A DNA stretch of 64,000 nucleotides, taken from Curtobacterium salicis (lineage in GTDB: Bacteria; Actinomycetota; Actinomycetes; Actinomycetales; Microbacteriaceae). Shown piece by piece: positions 55,957 through 64,000 of the stretch (positions within the stretch are counted from its first letter, which is position 1; the number at the start of each line of letters is the position of its first letter). Position numbers and translations under genes: made by a program. Below the pieces are notes generated by a model. That model made no database searches. It saw only the letters and a list, made by a program, of their open reading frames with translations, and was not told where the DNA came from. The DNA lies in contig NZ_JAAOYO010000001.1 in the NCBI RefSeq assembly GCF_011759505.1, positions 62,001-126,000 of the forward strand, read 5' to 3'.

Positions 55957-58010
55957 CGGTGCGGTCCTTCCACGACGAGCAGGTGCACGGGCTCCTGGAA
56001 GGCATCCAGGCGCACGTAGTTCGAGGAGCCCCAGGTCCAGCGGGCACCGGTCACGACGTCACGGACGTCGAACTCGGTACCGGGCTCGAGGCCGAGAGCG
56101 GTGAGGTCGAGGTGCACGGTCGTCTCACGAGCGGAGTGCGGGTCGACGTTCGCGACCACGATCACCGTGTCGTCGCGACCGGACCGGGTGAAGCGGCCGG
56201 GCAGGTGCTTCGAGTAGACGACGATGGCGTCGTCCTCGGCGCTGTGCACGGTGGTGTTCCGCAGCTGCCGGAGGGCCGGGTGCGCCGACCGGAGGCGGTT
56301 GAGCATCGTCACGTACGGCGCGAGGCTCGCGCCCTCCGCCTCGGCGAGCGCGAAGTCACGCGGCTTGTACTCGTACTTCTCGTTGTCGATGTTCTCCTCG
56401 GAGCCCGGGCGGGCGACGTCCTCGAAGAGCTCGTACCCGGAGTACATGCCCCACGTGGGGGCTCCCGTCGCGGCGAGGGCTGCGCGCACCTTGTAGCCCG
56501 CGCGGCCGCCGTACTGCAGGAACTCGGTGAGGATGTCCGGCGTGTTCACGAAGAGGTTCGGGCGCAGGTAGGCGCTCGTCTCGTGGGAGAGCTCGTCGAA
56601 GTACGTCTCGATCTCCTCCTTCGTGTTGCGCCAGGTGAAGTACGAGTACGACTGCTGGAACCCGGTCTCGGCCAGGGCGCGCATCATCGCCGGGCGGGTG
56701 AACGCCTCGGCGAGGAAGACGACGTCCGGGTGCTCGTCGCGGACCTCGCGGATGACGCGCTCCCAGAACCACAGCGGCTTCGTGTGCGGGTTGTCGACGC
56801 GGAACACCTTGATGCCGAACGCGATCCAGTGGCGGAGGACGCGGAGCACCTCGGCGACCAGGCCCTCGGGGTCGGTGTCGAACTGGATCGGGTAGATGTC
56901 CTGGTAGCGCTTCGGCGGGTTCTCCGCGGTGGCGATGGAGCCGTCGGCGCGGACGGTGAACCACTCCGGGTGCTCGGTGACCCAGGGGTGGTCGGGGGAG
57001 CACTGCAGCGCGAAGTCGAGTGCGACCTCCATCCCGGTGTTCTTCGCCGTCTCGACGAAGGCGCGGAAGTCGTCCTCGGTGCCGAGGTCCGGGTGGATGG
57101 CGTCGTGGCCGCCCTCCGGACCGCCGATCGCCCAGGGGCTGCCCGGGTCGTTCGGGCCGGCCTCGAGCGTGTTGTTCGGTCCCTTGCGGGCGGTGCGCCC
57201 GATCGGGTGGATCGGCGGCAGGTAGACGATCTCGAAGCCCATCCGGGCCACGGCGGGCAGGCGACGGGCCGCGGTGCGGAAGTCGCCGCTCTTCCAGGAA
57301 CCGTCCGGGTTGCGCTTGGCGCCCTCGCTGCGGGGGAAGAACTCGTACCAGGCGCCGACACCGGCGCGGGTGCGCTCGACGTCGAGCAGCTGCACGGCGG
57401 AACTCGTCCGCAGGGAGTTGATCGGGGTCTCGGCGACCTCGGCGACGACACGGGGGTCGTCCACCGCGGCCAGGCGTTCGGCGGGGTCGAGGTCGGCGTC
57501 GCGCAGACGTGCAGCGGCACGGGCGGCCACGGCGGAACCCTGCCGCTCGAGCAGTGCGGCACCGTCGAGCAGCGTCGCCTCGGTGTCGACGCCCGCGGCG
57601 ATCTTCAGCCGGGCGCCGTGCACCCAGGTCGCCCAGTCGTCGGAGTAGGCCTCGACGTGCCACTCCCAGACGCCGGTGCCCTCGACCTGCACGGTCGCCT
57701 CGTACCGGTCGGTGCCGGCGGCGACCAAGGTGAGCGGGACCCGGAGGGTCCGCTCGTCGTCCTGCAGCGCCGCCGGGGCGGGGGTCTGCTGGGCGACGGC
57801 CTGCGATGTCTCGGGGGCCGGGCCCGTCGGGCGGACGAGGACGAGGTCCGCGCCGATGATGCCGTGCCCCTCGCGGAAGACGGTCGCACCGAACGTGATC
57901 ACCTCCCCGTCGAAGCCCTTGCCCGGGAAGCCGTTCGGCGTCGTCGGGGCGAGTTCGGTGATCGGGATGCGCCCGATCTTCGGACGCCGGGGTCGGTCTG
58001 CGGAGGCCAC
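55953..58010 (-). CDS. glgE: Maltose-1-phosphate maltosyltransferase GlgE
   Basis: A 685-residue GH13 enzyme that elongates alpha-1,4-glucan from maltose 1-phosphate. Motifs: [51 protein letters not shown] with the nucleophile Asp, [14 protein letters not shown] with the acid/base Glu. The GlgE pathway is typical of Actinobacteria, which supports the taxonomic guess. First gene of the glgE-glgB pair. Confidence 0.95.
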
Positions 58011-58181
58011 GGAGCAGACGCTACCCGGCTGGGCCGTCCGTGTTCCCCGGGAAGCGTGTCGCGCCTCCCGGCCGGCGTGCCCGCGCGACGTGGCTGCGGG
58101 CCCGCGCGACGGCGGCGGCGGGCCTGCGCGATGCGGGCGGCGAGCCTGCGCGACGCGGCGGTGTGTCGCGTCGGCGACCGC

Positions 58182-60263
58182 TCAGATGACCTCGAACACG
58201 TGGATGCCGGGGCCGTAGGCGCTGAACACCGTGCCGGCCGGGCGGTGCCGGTCGAGGTCGCGGTGCTTCTCGCTCGACCACGCCAGCCGGTACGCGAAGA
58301 CGTCCTCACGGGTCGGCAGGATCAGGTCACGGGTGCGTCCGCTGCCGTGCACGACGACCAGGACGCGGTCGTACGGCTCGTGCTCCGGCGTCGACTCGAC
58401 GAAGTACTGCAGGGCACGGTGGATGGGCTGGTCCCAGCCCTCGGCCGTCATCGCCTGCCCGTCGGGTCCGTACCAGGTCATCCGCGACGCCGAGGGGGTG
58501 GTCTGTCCGGATACGCCGAAGCGCGACGGCCGGAGCGCCGGGTGCGCGGCCCGCAGGCGGGTCAGGGCGGCCATCGTCTCGGTCATCGACTCGGCGTCCT
58601 CGTCGTCCGACCAGTCCACCGGCGTCAGGTCGTCGGAGACGACGTAGGCGTTGTTGTTGCCGTGCTGGGTCCGACTGCGCTCGTCGCCCGCGGTGACCAT
58701 CGGCACGCCGGCGGAGAGCAGCACGGTCGCCATCAGGTTCCGCATCGATCGGCCGCGGGCTGCGCGGACGCCGCGGTCGGCCGTGTCGCCCTCGATGCCG
58801 TGGTTGAACGAGCGGTTGTCGTTCGACCCGTCGCGGTTCCCCTCGCCGTTCGCCTCGTTGTGCTTCGCGTCGTACGACACCAGGTCGTGCAGGGTGAAGC
58901 CGTCGTGGGCGGTGACGAAGTTGACGCCGGACAGCGGACCGCGCTCCGGGCCGAACAGGTGGCGGGAGCCGGTGAGCGCGCCGGCGAGCGCCCCGATCCC
59001 GGCGTCCGGGGCGCCGCGGCGTCGTTCGTCGGCGAGGTCCTCGAGCCAGAACTTGCGGACCGTGTCGCGGAACCCGTCGTTCCACTCGAGTGTCCCTGCG
59101 CCGAACGAGCCGGTCCGCCAGCCGTCCGGGCCGACGTCCCACGGTTCGGCGATGACGAGCGTGTCCTGCAGGTCGGGGTGGTTCCGGATCCGCTCGAGCA
59201 GGGGGTGCTCGGGGTCGAACACGTGGTCGGCGTCGCGGGCCAGCGACGCCATCAGGTCGAAGCGGAACCCGTCGACCTGGACCTCGCGCGCCCAGTAGCG
59301 GAGGCTGTCGAGGATGAGGTCGGCGGTCGCGGTCACCGAGGTGTCGAGCGTGTTGCCGCAGCCGGTGGTGTCGAAGTAGGTGTCCGTGTCCGACCAGCGG
59401 TAGCGGCCGGCTCCGTCGATGCCACGGAGCGAGGTGGTGGGGCCGCCGAGCCCCTCTTCCGCGGTGTGGTTGTAGACGACGTCGAGGACGACCTGGATGC
59501 CGGCCTCGTGCAGCAGCCGGACCATGCCCTTGAACTCCCGGAGCACCCCGTCGGCGCCGGCGGCCCGGGCCCCGGCCGAGGCGTGACCGGCGTGCGGGGC
59601 GAAGAAGCCGAGCGTGTTGTAGCCCCAGGCGTTCTCCCGGCCGGCTTCGCGGAGCCACCGTTCGGTGTCGAACGCCTGCACGGGCAGGAGCTCGAGCGTC
59701 GTCACGCCGATGCGCCGCAGGTGCGCGATCGTGCTCTCGTGGGCGATGCCCGCGTACGTGCCGCGGAGCTCCGCGGGGACCGCCGGGTTCGCGCTCGTGA
59801 ACGTCCGGACGTTCGCCTCGTACACGACGGCCCGGTCGAGGGGGACGACGGGCTTCGTCACGCCGCCCCAGTCGAAGTCACCGTCGACGACGACGCTGGT
59901 CCAGCGGGTGCCCTCGTCGCCGGTGTCGCCGGTCGCGACGATCCCGGTGTCGTCGGTTGCAGCGACCCCGCGGGCGACCGGGACGATCCCGCGGGCGTAC
60001 GGGTCGAGGAGCGGCCGCCGGGGGTCGAACCCGTGGCGCGGCCCCGACGGTCCGTCGACGAGCAGGTGGTAGGTGTCCCCGACCCGGACGCCGGGCGTGA
60101 CGGCGCTCCACTCGTCGGTCTCGCCCTGGCGTGCCAGGGGGAAGGTGCCCCGGCCGTCGACGACCACCGACACCGCGGTCGCCGAGGCGGACCGCACCGT
60201 CATCCGGGCGTCGCCGTCGTCGACCCGGAAGCCGGGCGTGGTCTCGGTCGCGGTCTCGTACAC
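58182..60263 (-). CDS. glgX: Glycogen debranching enzyme GlgX
   Basis: A 693-residue GH13 isoamylase-type enzyme removing alpha-1,6 branches. An N-terminal CBM48-like domain is followed by AWGYNTLGFFAPHAGH, VDGFRFDLMASLARDADH with the nucleophile Asp, LVIAEPWDVGPDGW with the acid/base Glu and FVTAHDGFTLHDLVSYDAKHNEANGE. It is separated from glgE by 171 bp of GC-rich repetitive sequence (GCCTGCGCGA-type units) without a gene. Confidence 0.94.
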   Translation of the reverse strand: MYETATETTPGFRVDDGDARMTVRSASATAVSVVVDGRGTFPLARQGETDEWSAVTPGVRVGDTYHLLVDGPSGPRHGFDPRRPLLDPYARGIVPVARGVAATDDTGIVATGDTGDEGTRWTSVVVDGDFDWGGVTKPVVPLDRAVVYEANVRTFTSANPAVPAELRGTYAGIAHESTIAHLRRIGVTTLELLPVQAFDTERWLREAGRENAWGYNTLGFFAPHAGHASAGARAAGADGVLREFKGMVRLLHEAGIQVVLDVVYNHTAEEGLGGPTTSLRGIDGAGRYRWSDTDTYFDTTGCGNTLDTSVTATADLILDSLRYWAREVQVDGFRFDLMASLARDADHVFDPEHPLLERIRNHPDLQDTLVIAEPWDVGPDGWRTGSFGAGTLEWNDGFRDTVRKFWLEDLADERRRGAPDAGIGALAGALTGSRHLFGPERGPLSGVNFVTAHDGFTLHDLVSYDAKHNEANGEGNRDGSNDNRSFNHGIEGDTADRGVRAARGRSMRNLMATVLLSAGVPMVTAGDERSRTQHGNNNAYVVSDDLTPVDWSDDEDAESMTETMAALTRLRAAHPALRPSRFGVSGQTTPSASRMTWYGPDGQAMTAEGWDQPIHRALQYFVESTPEHEPYDRVLVVVHGSGRTRDLILPTREDVFAYRLAWSSEKHRDLDRHRPAGTVFSAYGPGIHVFEVI

Positions 60264-60321
60264 GCGACCAGGGTACGAGGCCAGCCGGGTATCCTGAAAA
60301 CGCTCCAGAAAGGGGTACCCC

Positions 60322-61485
60322 GTGCCCGTCTACCTCGACCACGCTGCGACGACGCCGATCCTGCCCGAAGCGCTCGCCACGTTCACGGACGCACTGACGA
60401 CCGTCGGCAACCCGTCCTCGATCCACAGCGCCGGCCAGCACGCGAAGATGCTGCTCGAGGACGGCCGTGCCCGGGTCGCCGCGTCGCTCGGTGCCGAGCC
60501 GGTCGAGGTCGTCTTCACCTCCGGTGGGACCGAGAGCATCAACCTCGCCGTGAAGGGCCTGTTCTGGGCCCGTCAGCGCGACCGGCGGCGTCCGCGCATC
60601 GTGGTGCCGGCGGGGGAGCACCACGCCACCGTCGACACGGTCGACTGGCTGGAGCGCCACGAGGGCGCCGTCGTCGACGTCGTCCCGCTCGACGCGCAGG
60701 GCCGGATCGACCTCGCCGGACTGGAGGCACGACTCGCCTCCGCCGACGACGTCGCCCTGGTCACGTTCCTGTGGGCGAACAACGAGGTCGGCACGATGCA
60801 GCCCGTCGACCGGATCGTCGCGCTCGCGCACGCCGCCGGCGTCCCGGTGCACAGCGACGCGGTCGCCGCGTACGGCCAGGTGCCGGTGGACTTCGCGGCC
60901 TCCGGGCTCGACGCGTTGAGCGTGTCGGCGCACAAGATCGGCGGCCCGGTCGGGGTCGGCGCGCTCGTGCTCGGCCGACGCGCGGTCGTCGAGCCGCTCA
61001 TCCACGGCGGGGGACAGCAGCGCCAGGTCCGGAGCGGCACGCAGGACGCCCCCGCCGCCGCGGCGTTCGGGGTCGCGGCCTCGGTGCCGCACGCCGACGT
61101 CCGGCACCTCCGGGACCGCCTCGTCGCCGGCGTCCGGGCTGCCGTGCCGTCCGCGGTGCTGATGGGTGACCCGGTCGACCGGCTGCCGAACAACGCGCAC
61201 TTCACGTTCCCCGGCTGCGAGGGCGACTCGCTGCTGTTCCTGCTCGACGCCGCCGGGGTGGCCGTGTCCACCGGGTCGGCGTGCCAGGCCGGGGTGCCCG
61301 AGGCCTCGCACGTGCTGCTCGCGATGGGGCTCAGCGAGGACGACGCCCGCGGTGCGCTCAGGATCACCCTCGGACACACCTCGACCGAGCAGGACGTCGA
61401 CGCCTTCCTCGACGCGCTGCCGGTCGCGGTCGCGCGTGCCGGTGCGGCGGGCATGGCGCGGCGGGAGCCCTCGCTCGGGCGCTGA
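60322..61485 (+). CDS. Cysteine desulfurase (IscS/NifS-like)
   Basis: A 387-residue PLP enzyme releasing sulfur from cysteine for Fe-S clusters and tRNA thiolation. GTG start ([18 protein letters not shown]). Features: [45 protein letters not shown] with the PLP Lys, and [15 protein letters not shown] with the catalytic Cys. Often followed by mnmA in Actinobacteria; here prfB follows instead. Confidence 0.93.
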   Translation: MPVYLDHAATTPILPEALATFTDALTTVGNPSSIHSAGQHAKMLLEDGRARVAASLGAEPVEVVFTSGGTESINLAVKGLFWARQRDRRRPRIVVPAGEHHATVDTVDWLERHEGAVVDVVPLDAQGRIDLAGLEARLASADDVALVTFLWANNEVGTMQPVDRIVALAHAAGVPVHSDAVAAYGQVPVDFAASGLDALSVSAHKIGGPVGVGALVLGRRAVVEPLIHGGGQQRQVRSGTQDAPAAAAFGVAASVPHADVRHLRDRLVAGVRAAVPSAVLMGDPVDRLPNNAHFTFPGCEGDSLLFLLDAAGVAVSTGSACQAGVPEASHVLLAMGLSEDDARGALRITLGHTSTEQDVDAFLDALPVAVARAGAAGMARREPSLGR

Positions 61486-61516
61486 GTCCGACGCCCGGCC
61501 GGTAGGATCGGGGACC

Positions 61517-62626
61517 ATGGTCGAACTGGACATCAGCGAGCAGGTCAACGCCCTCCGAGTGACCTTCGGGAACATCCGCTCCGTGGTCGACGTCGACCGG
61601 CTCGAGCGGGAGATCGCCGAACTCAGCGAGCAGGCCGGCGCTCCCGACCTCTGGGACGACACCGACCACGCGCAGCAGGTCACCAGCGCCCTGGCCCACC
61701 GGCAGGCCGAGCTGAAGAAGATCACCGCGACCGAGCAGCGCCTCGACGACCTCGAGGTCCTGGTCGAGATGGCGAACGAGGCCGAGGACCAGGAGTCCGC
61801 CGACGAGGCGGCCGAGGAACTCAAGGCCATCACGAAGACGATGGGCGAGCTCGAAGTCCAGACGCTCCTGGACGGCGAGTACGACGACCGCCCGGCCGTC
61901 ATCACGATCCGTGCCGGTGCTGGCGGGGTCGACGCCGCAGACTTCGCCGAGATGCTCATGCGCATGTACCTGCGGTACGCCGAGCAGCACGACCAGAAGG
62001 TCACCGTGATGGACACGTCCTACGCGGAGGAAGCGGGCATCAAGTCCGCCACCTTCGAGGTCGACGGCCCCCACGCGTTCGGCACCCTGTCGGTCGAGGC
62101 CGGCACGCACCGACTCGTCCGCATGTCGCCGTTCGGTGCCGCGGGCAAGCGCCAGACGTCCTTCGCCGCGGTCGAGGTCATCCCGCTCATGCCGGAGACC
62201 ATGGTCATCGACATCCCGGAGAACGACATCCGCGTCGACGTCTTCCGGTCCTCCGGCCCCGGCGGACAGTCCGTCAACACGACCGACTCCGCGGTCCGCC
62301 TGACCCACCTGCCGACCGGCACCGTCGTCTCGATGCAGAACGAGAAGTCGCAGATCCAGAACCGCGCCGCCGCCATGCGTGTGCTGCAGTCGCGCCTCCT
62401 GCTCCTCAAGAAGGAAGAGGAGAACGCGAAGAAGAAGGAACTGGCCGGCACGATCACGGCGAGCTGGGGCGACCAGATCCGCAACTACGTGCTGGCGCCG
62501 TACCAGATGGTCAAGGACCTGCGCACCGAGTACGAGGTCAACAACCCGTCGGCGGTCTTCGACGGGGACCTCGACGGCTTCATCAACGCCGGCATCCGCT
62601 GGCGCAAGCGTCCCGACCAGGACTGA
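61517..62626 (+). CDS. prfB: Peptide chain release factor 2
   Basis: A 369-residue RF2 that ends translation at UGA/UAA. It carries the codon-recognition tripeptide in [15 protein letters not shown] (SPF) and the catalytic GGQ in [18 protein letters not shown]. The frame is continuous from the ATG at 61517, so there is no programmed +1 frameshift as in E. coli. ftsE-ftsX follow, the usual actinobacterial neighbourhood. Confidence 0.96.
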   Translation: MVELDISEQVNALRVTFGNIRSVVDVDRLEREIAELSEQAGAPDLWDDTDHAQQVTSALAHRQAELKKITATEQRLDDLEVLVEMANEAEDQESADEAAEELKAITKTMGELEVQTLLDGEYDDRPAVITIRAGAGGVDAADFAEMLMRMYLRYAEQHDQKVTVMDTSYAEEAGIKSATFEVDGPHAFGTLSVEAGTHRLVRMSPFGAAGKRQTSFAAVEVIPLMPETMVIDIPENDIRVDVFRSSGPGGQSVNTTDSAVRLTHLPTGTVVSMQNEKSQIQNRAAAMRVLQSRLLLLKKEEENAKKKELAGTITASWGDQIRNYVLAPYQMVKDLRTEYEVNNPSAVFDGDLDGFINAGIRWRKRPDQD

Positions 62627-62721
62627 GTGCCGGACCCGGTGCCGATCTGGGTGGTCCCGCAGGTTCCTGAGCCGCGCGCCTGGAGCAGGATCACCGGTTC
62701 GCGACCTACCCTGATCCGGTC

Positions 62722-63477
62722 ATGATCAAATTCGACCAGGTCACCAAGGTGTACTCGGGCAACCCGAGTCCCGCTCTCGACAACGTCACCCTCGAGATCC
62801 TCAAGGGTGAGTTCGTCTTCCTCGTCGGTGCGTCCGGCTCCGGGAAGTCGAGCTTCCTCCGGCTCGTCCTCAAGGAGGAGAAGCCCTCCCGCGGGCAGAT
62901 CCACGTCCTCGGGCAGCGCCTCGGCGCACTCTCGTCCCGCAAGGTCCCGTACTTCCGCCGCAACCTCGGCGTCGTGTTCCAGGACTTCCGACTGCTGCCG
63001 AACAAGAACGTCTTCGACAACGTCGCGTTCTCGCTGCAGGTGATCGGCAAGAGCAAGGGCTTCATCAGCGAGTCCGTCACCGACGTGCTCAAGCTCGTCG
63101 GGCTCTCCGGCAAGGCGACGCGGATGCCGCACGAGCTCTCCGGTGGTGAGCAGCAGCGCGTCGCGATCGCCCGAGCCGTCGTCAACAAGCCAGCGGTCCT
63201 GCTGGCCGACGAGCCGACCGGCAACCTCGACCCGACGACCTCGGCGGGCATCATGGCGCTCCTCGAACGCATCAACCAGGGAGGCACGACGATCCTGATG
63301 GCGACGCACGACGCGAGCATCGTGAACCAGATGCAGCGCCGGGTCATCGAGCTCTCCGGCGGCACGGTCCTCCGTGACGAGCAGGCCGGCGGCTACCAGA
63401 CCCAGGCCCTGCCGATCCAGCGCGGCGGCGTTTCGAACACGACCGGCATCCAGACCATCCCGGGGCTCATCCGATGA
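62722..63477 (+). CDS. ftsE: Cell division ATP-binding protein FtsE
   Basis: A 251-residue ABC ATPase ([22 protein letters not shown]). Walker [12 protein letters not shown]-loop in [15 protein letters not shown], signature [14 protein letters not shown], Walker [14 protein letters not shown]-switch MATHDASIV. With FtsX it regulates peptidoglycan hydrolases at the septum. The C-terminal tail is longer than in E. coli, as in other Actinobacteria. ATGA overlap with ftsX. Confidence 0.97.
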   Translation: MIKFDQVTKVYSGNPSPALDNVTLEILKGEFVFLVGASGSGKSSFLRLVLKEEKPSRGQIHVLGQRLGALSSRKVPYFRRNLGVVFQDFRLLPNKNVFDNVAFSLQVIGKSKGFISESVTDVLKLVGLSGKATRMPHELSGGEQQRVAIARAVVNKPAVLLADEPTGNLDPTTSAGIMALLERINQGGTTILMATHDASIVNQMQRRVIELSGGTVLRDEQAGGYQTQALPIQRGGVSNTTGIQTIPGLIR

Positions 63478-64000
63478 GGCTCGGACTCGTCATGGCCGAG
63501 GTCGGTTCCGGCCTCCGTCGCAACGCCTCGATGGTGGTCTCCGTCGTCCTGGTGACCTTCATCTCGCTGACCTTCGTCGGCACCGCGATCCTGCTGCAGA
63601 TGCAGATCAACCAGATGAAGGGGTACTGGTACGACCGGGCGCAGGTCGCCGTCTACCTGTGCACCGACACCGACACCACGGGCAACTGCACCGGGGCGAA
63701 GGCGACGGACGACCAGCGCGCCCAGATCAAGCAGCAGCTCGAGTCGTCCACGCTGAAGCCGTACATCGAGAAGGCGTACTTCGAGGACCAGCAGGACGCC
63801 TACACGCGGTTCAAGCAGCAGTTCAAGGACTCGCCCGCCACGGAGTTCGTGAAGCCCGAGTACCTCAACGAGACCTTCTGGGTGAACCTGAAGAACCCCT
63901 CGCAGGCCGACGTCCTCGTCGAGAGCCTGTCGAAGGTCGCCGGCGTGCAGAGCGTCGTCGACCAGCGCGGGTACCTGCAGCCGATCTTCAACCTGTTGAA
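63474..64000 (+). CDS. ftsX: Cell division protein FtsX (partial, runs off the window)
   Basis: The first 175 residues: a short cytoplasmic N-terminus, one membrane segment ([23 protein letters not shown]) and the start of the extracellular loop, which contains a Cys pair in [15 protein letters not shown]. Start ATG 63474 overlaps the ftsE stop. The remaining membrane segments lie beyond the window. Confidence 0.95.
   Translation, partial: MRLGLVMAEVGSGLRRNASMVVSVVLVTFISLTFVGTAILLQMQINQMKGYWYDRAQVAVYLCTDTDTTGNCTGAKATDDQRAQIKQQLESSTLKPYIEKAYFEDQQDAYTRFKQQFKDSPATEFVKPEYLNETFWVNLKNPSQADVLVESLSKVAGVQSVVDQRGYLQPIFNLL

Noticed and set aside
61166-61600. Programmed +1 frameshift in prfB
   Set aside because: The release factor frame is continuous from the ATG at 61517 and no internal UGA with slippery CUU is present.

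Overview
High-GC actinobacterial chromosome segment, most likely Microbacteriaceae and plausibly Curtobacterium. The grounds are strongly GC-biased codon third positions, many GTG/TTG starts, leaderless promoters, a GlgE-type glycogen cluster, DivIVA-like coiled-coil proteins and a conserved rpsB-tsf-pyrH-frr-cdsA block. The genus is an inference; no rRNA or marker search was possible.

The dominant feature is a genomic island of about 35.3 kb (about 452-35742) that splits comM (yifB, Mg-chelatase-like AAA+ protein). The 5' part of comM lies at the left window edge and the 3' part resumes in frame at 35743, directly followed by dprA. At its left end the island carries three translationally coupled tyrosine recombinases plus a small coiled-coil partner, an arrangement like Tn554-type or recombinase-trio elements. 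Next come small regulators and antitoxin-like proteins (6.3-9.1 kb) and a metallophosphoesterase.

The cargo is a set of stress-resistance modules. (1) An arsenic operon (10.3-17.2 kb): ArsR, an FAD disulfide reductase, ArsB, two LMW-phosphatase-type arsenate reductases, a flavin monooxygenase with a Cys-rich tail, and an MFS pump. (2) A SmtB-type repressor with a CDF zinc/cobalt/cadmium exporter (17.2-18.7 kb). (3) A DUF4396/DUF6153/DUF305 set around a perfect 31-bp palindrome resembling a CsoR copper operator (18.7-20.6 kb). (4) A fluoride-resistance operon (21.8-26.0 kb): universal stress protein, phosphoglycerate mutase, two FluC/CrcB subunits, pyrophosphatase and enolase, i.e. exporters plus spare copies of fluoride-sensitive enzymes. 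(5) A LysR/TDT-transporter/uracil-glycosylase-like group. (6) A decayed Mu/Tn7-like transposon remnant with an intact serine resolvase. (7) At the right end, a defence module (30.1-35.6 kb): a CBASS-like CD-NTase, separate E2 and E1 proteins and a JAMM peptidase in one coupled operon. Diverging from it are a predicted PD-(D/E)XK nuclease (DUF6602-like) and a protein with a HEPN RNase motif. This last module is the most interesting part of the window.

Right of the island (35.7-64 kb) is ordinary core chromosome: dprA, xerC, an M23 peptidase, a sugar/H+ symporter, rpsB-tsf-pyrH-frr-cdsA, envelope and DivIVA-like proteins, a YbbN-type thioredoxin, glgB-glgE-glgX (minus strand), a cysteine desulfurase, prfB, ftsE and the start of ftsX. 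Strong palindromic terminators with closely related outer stems punctuate this part.
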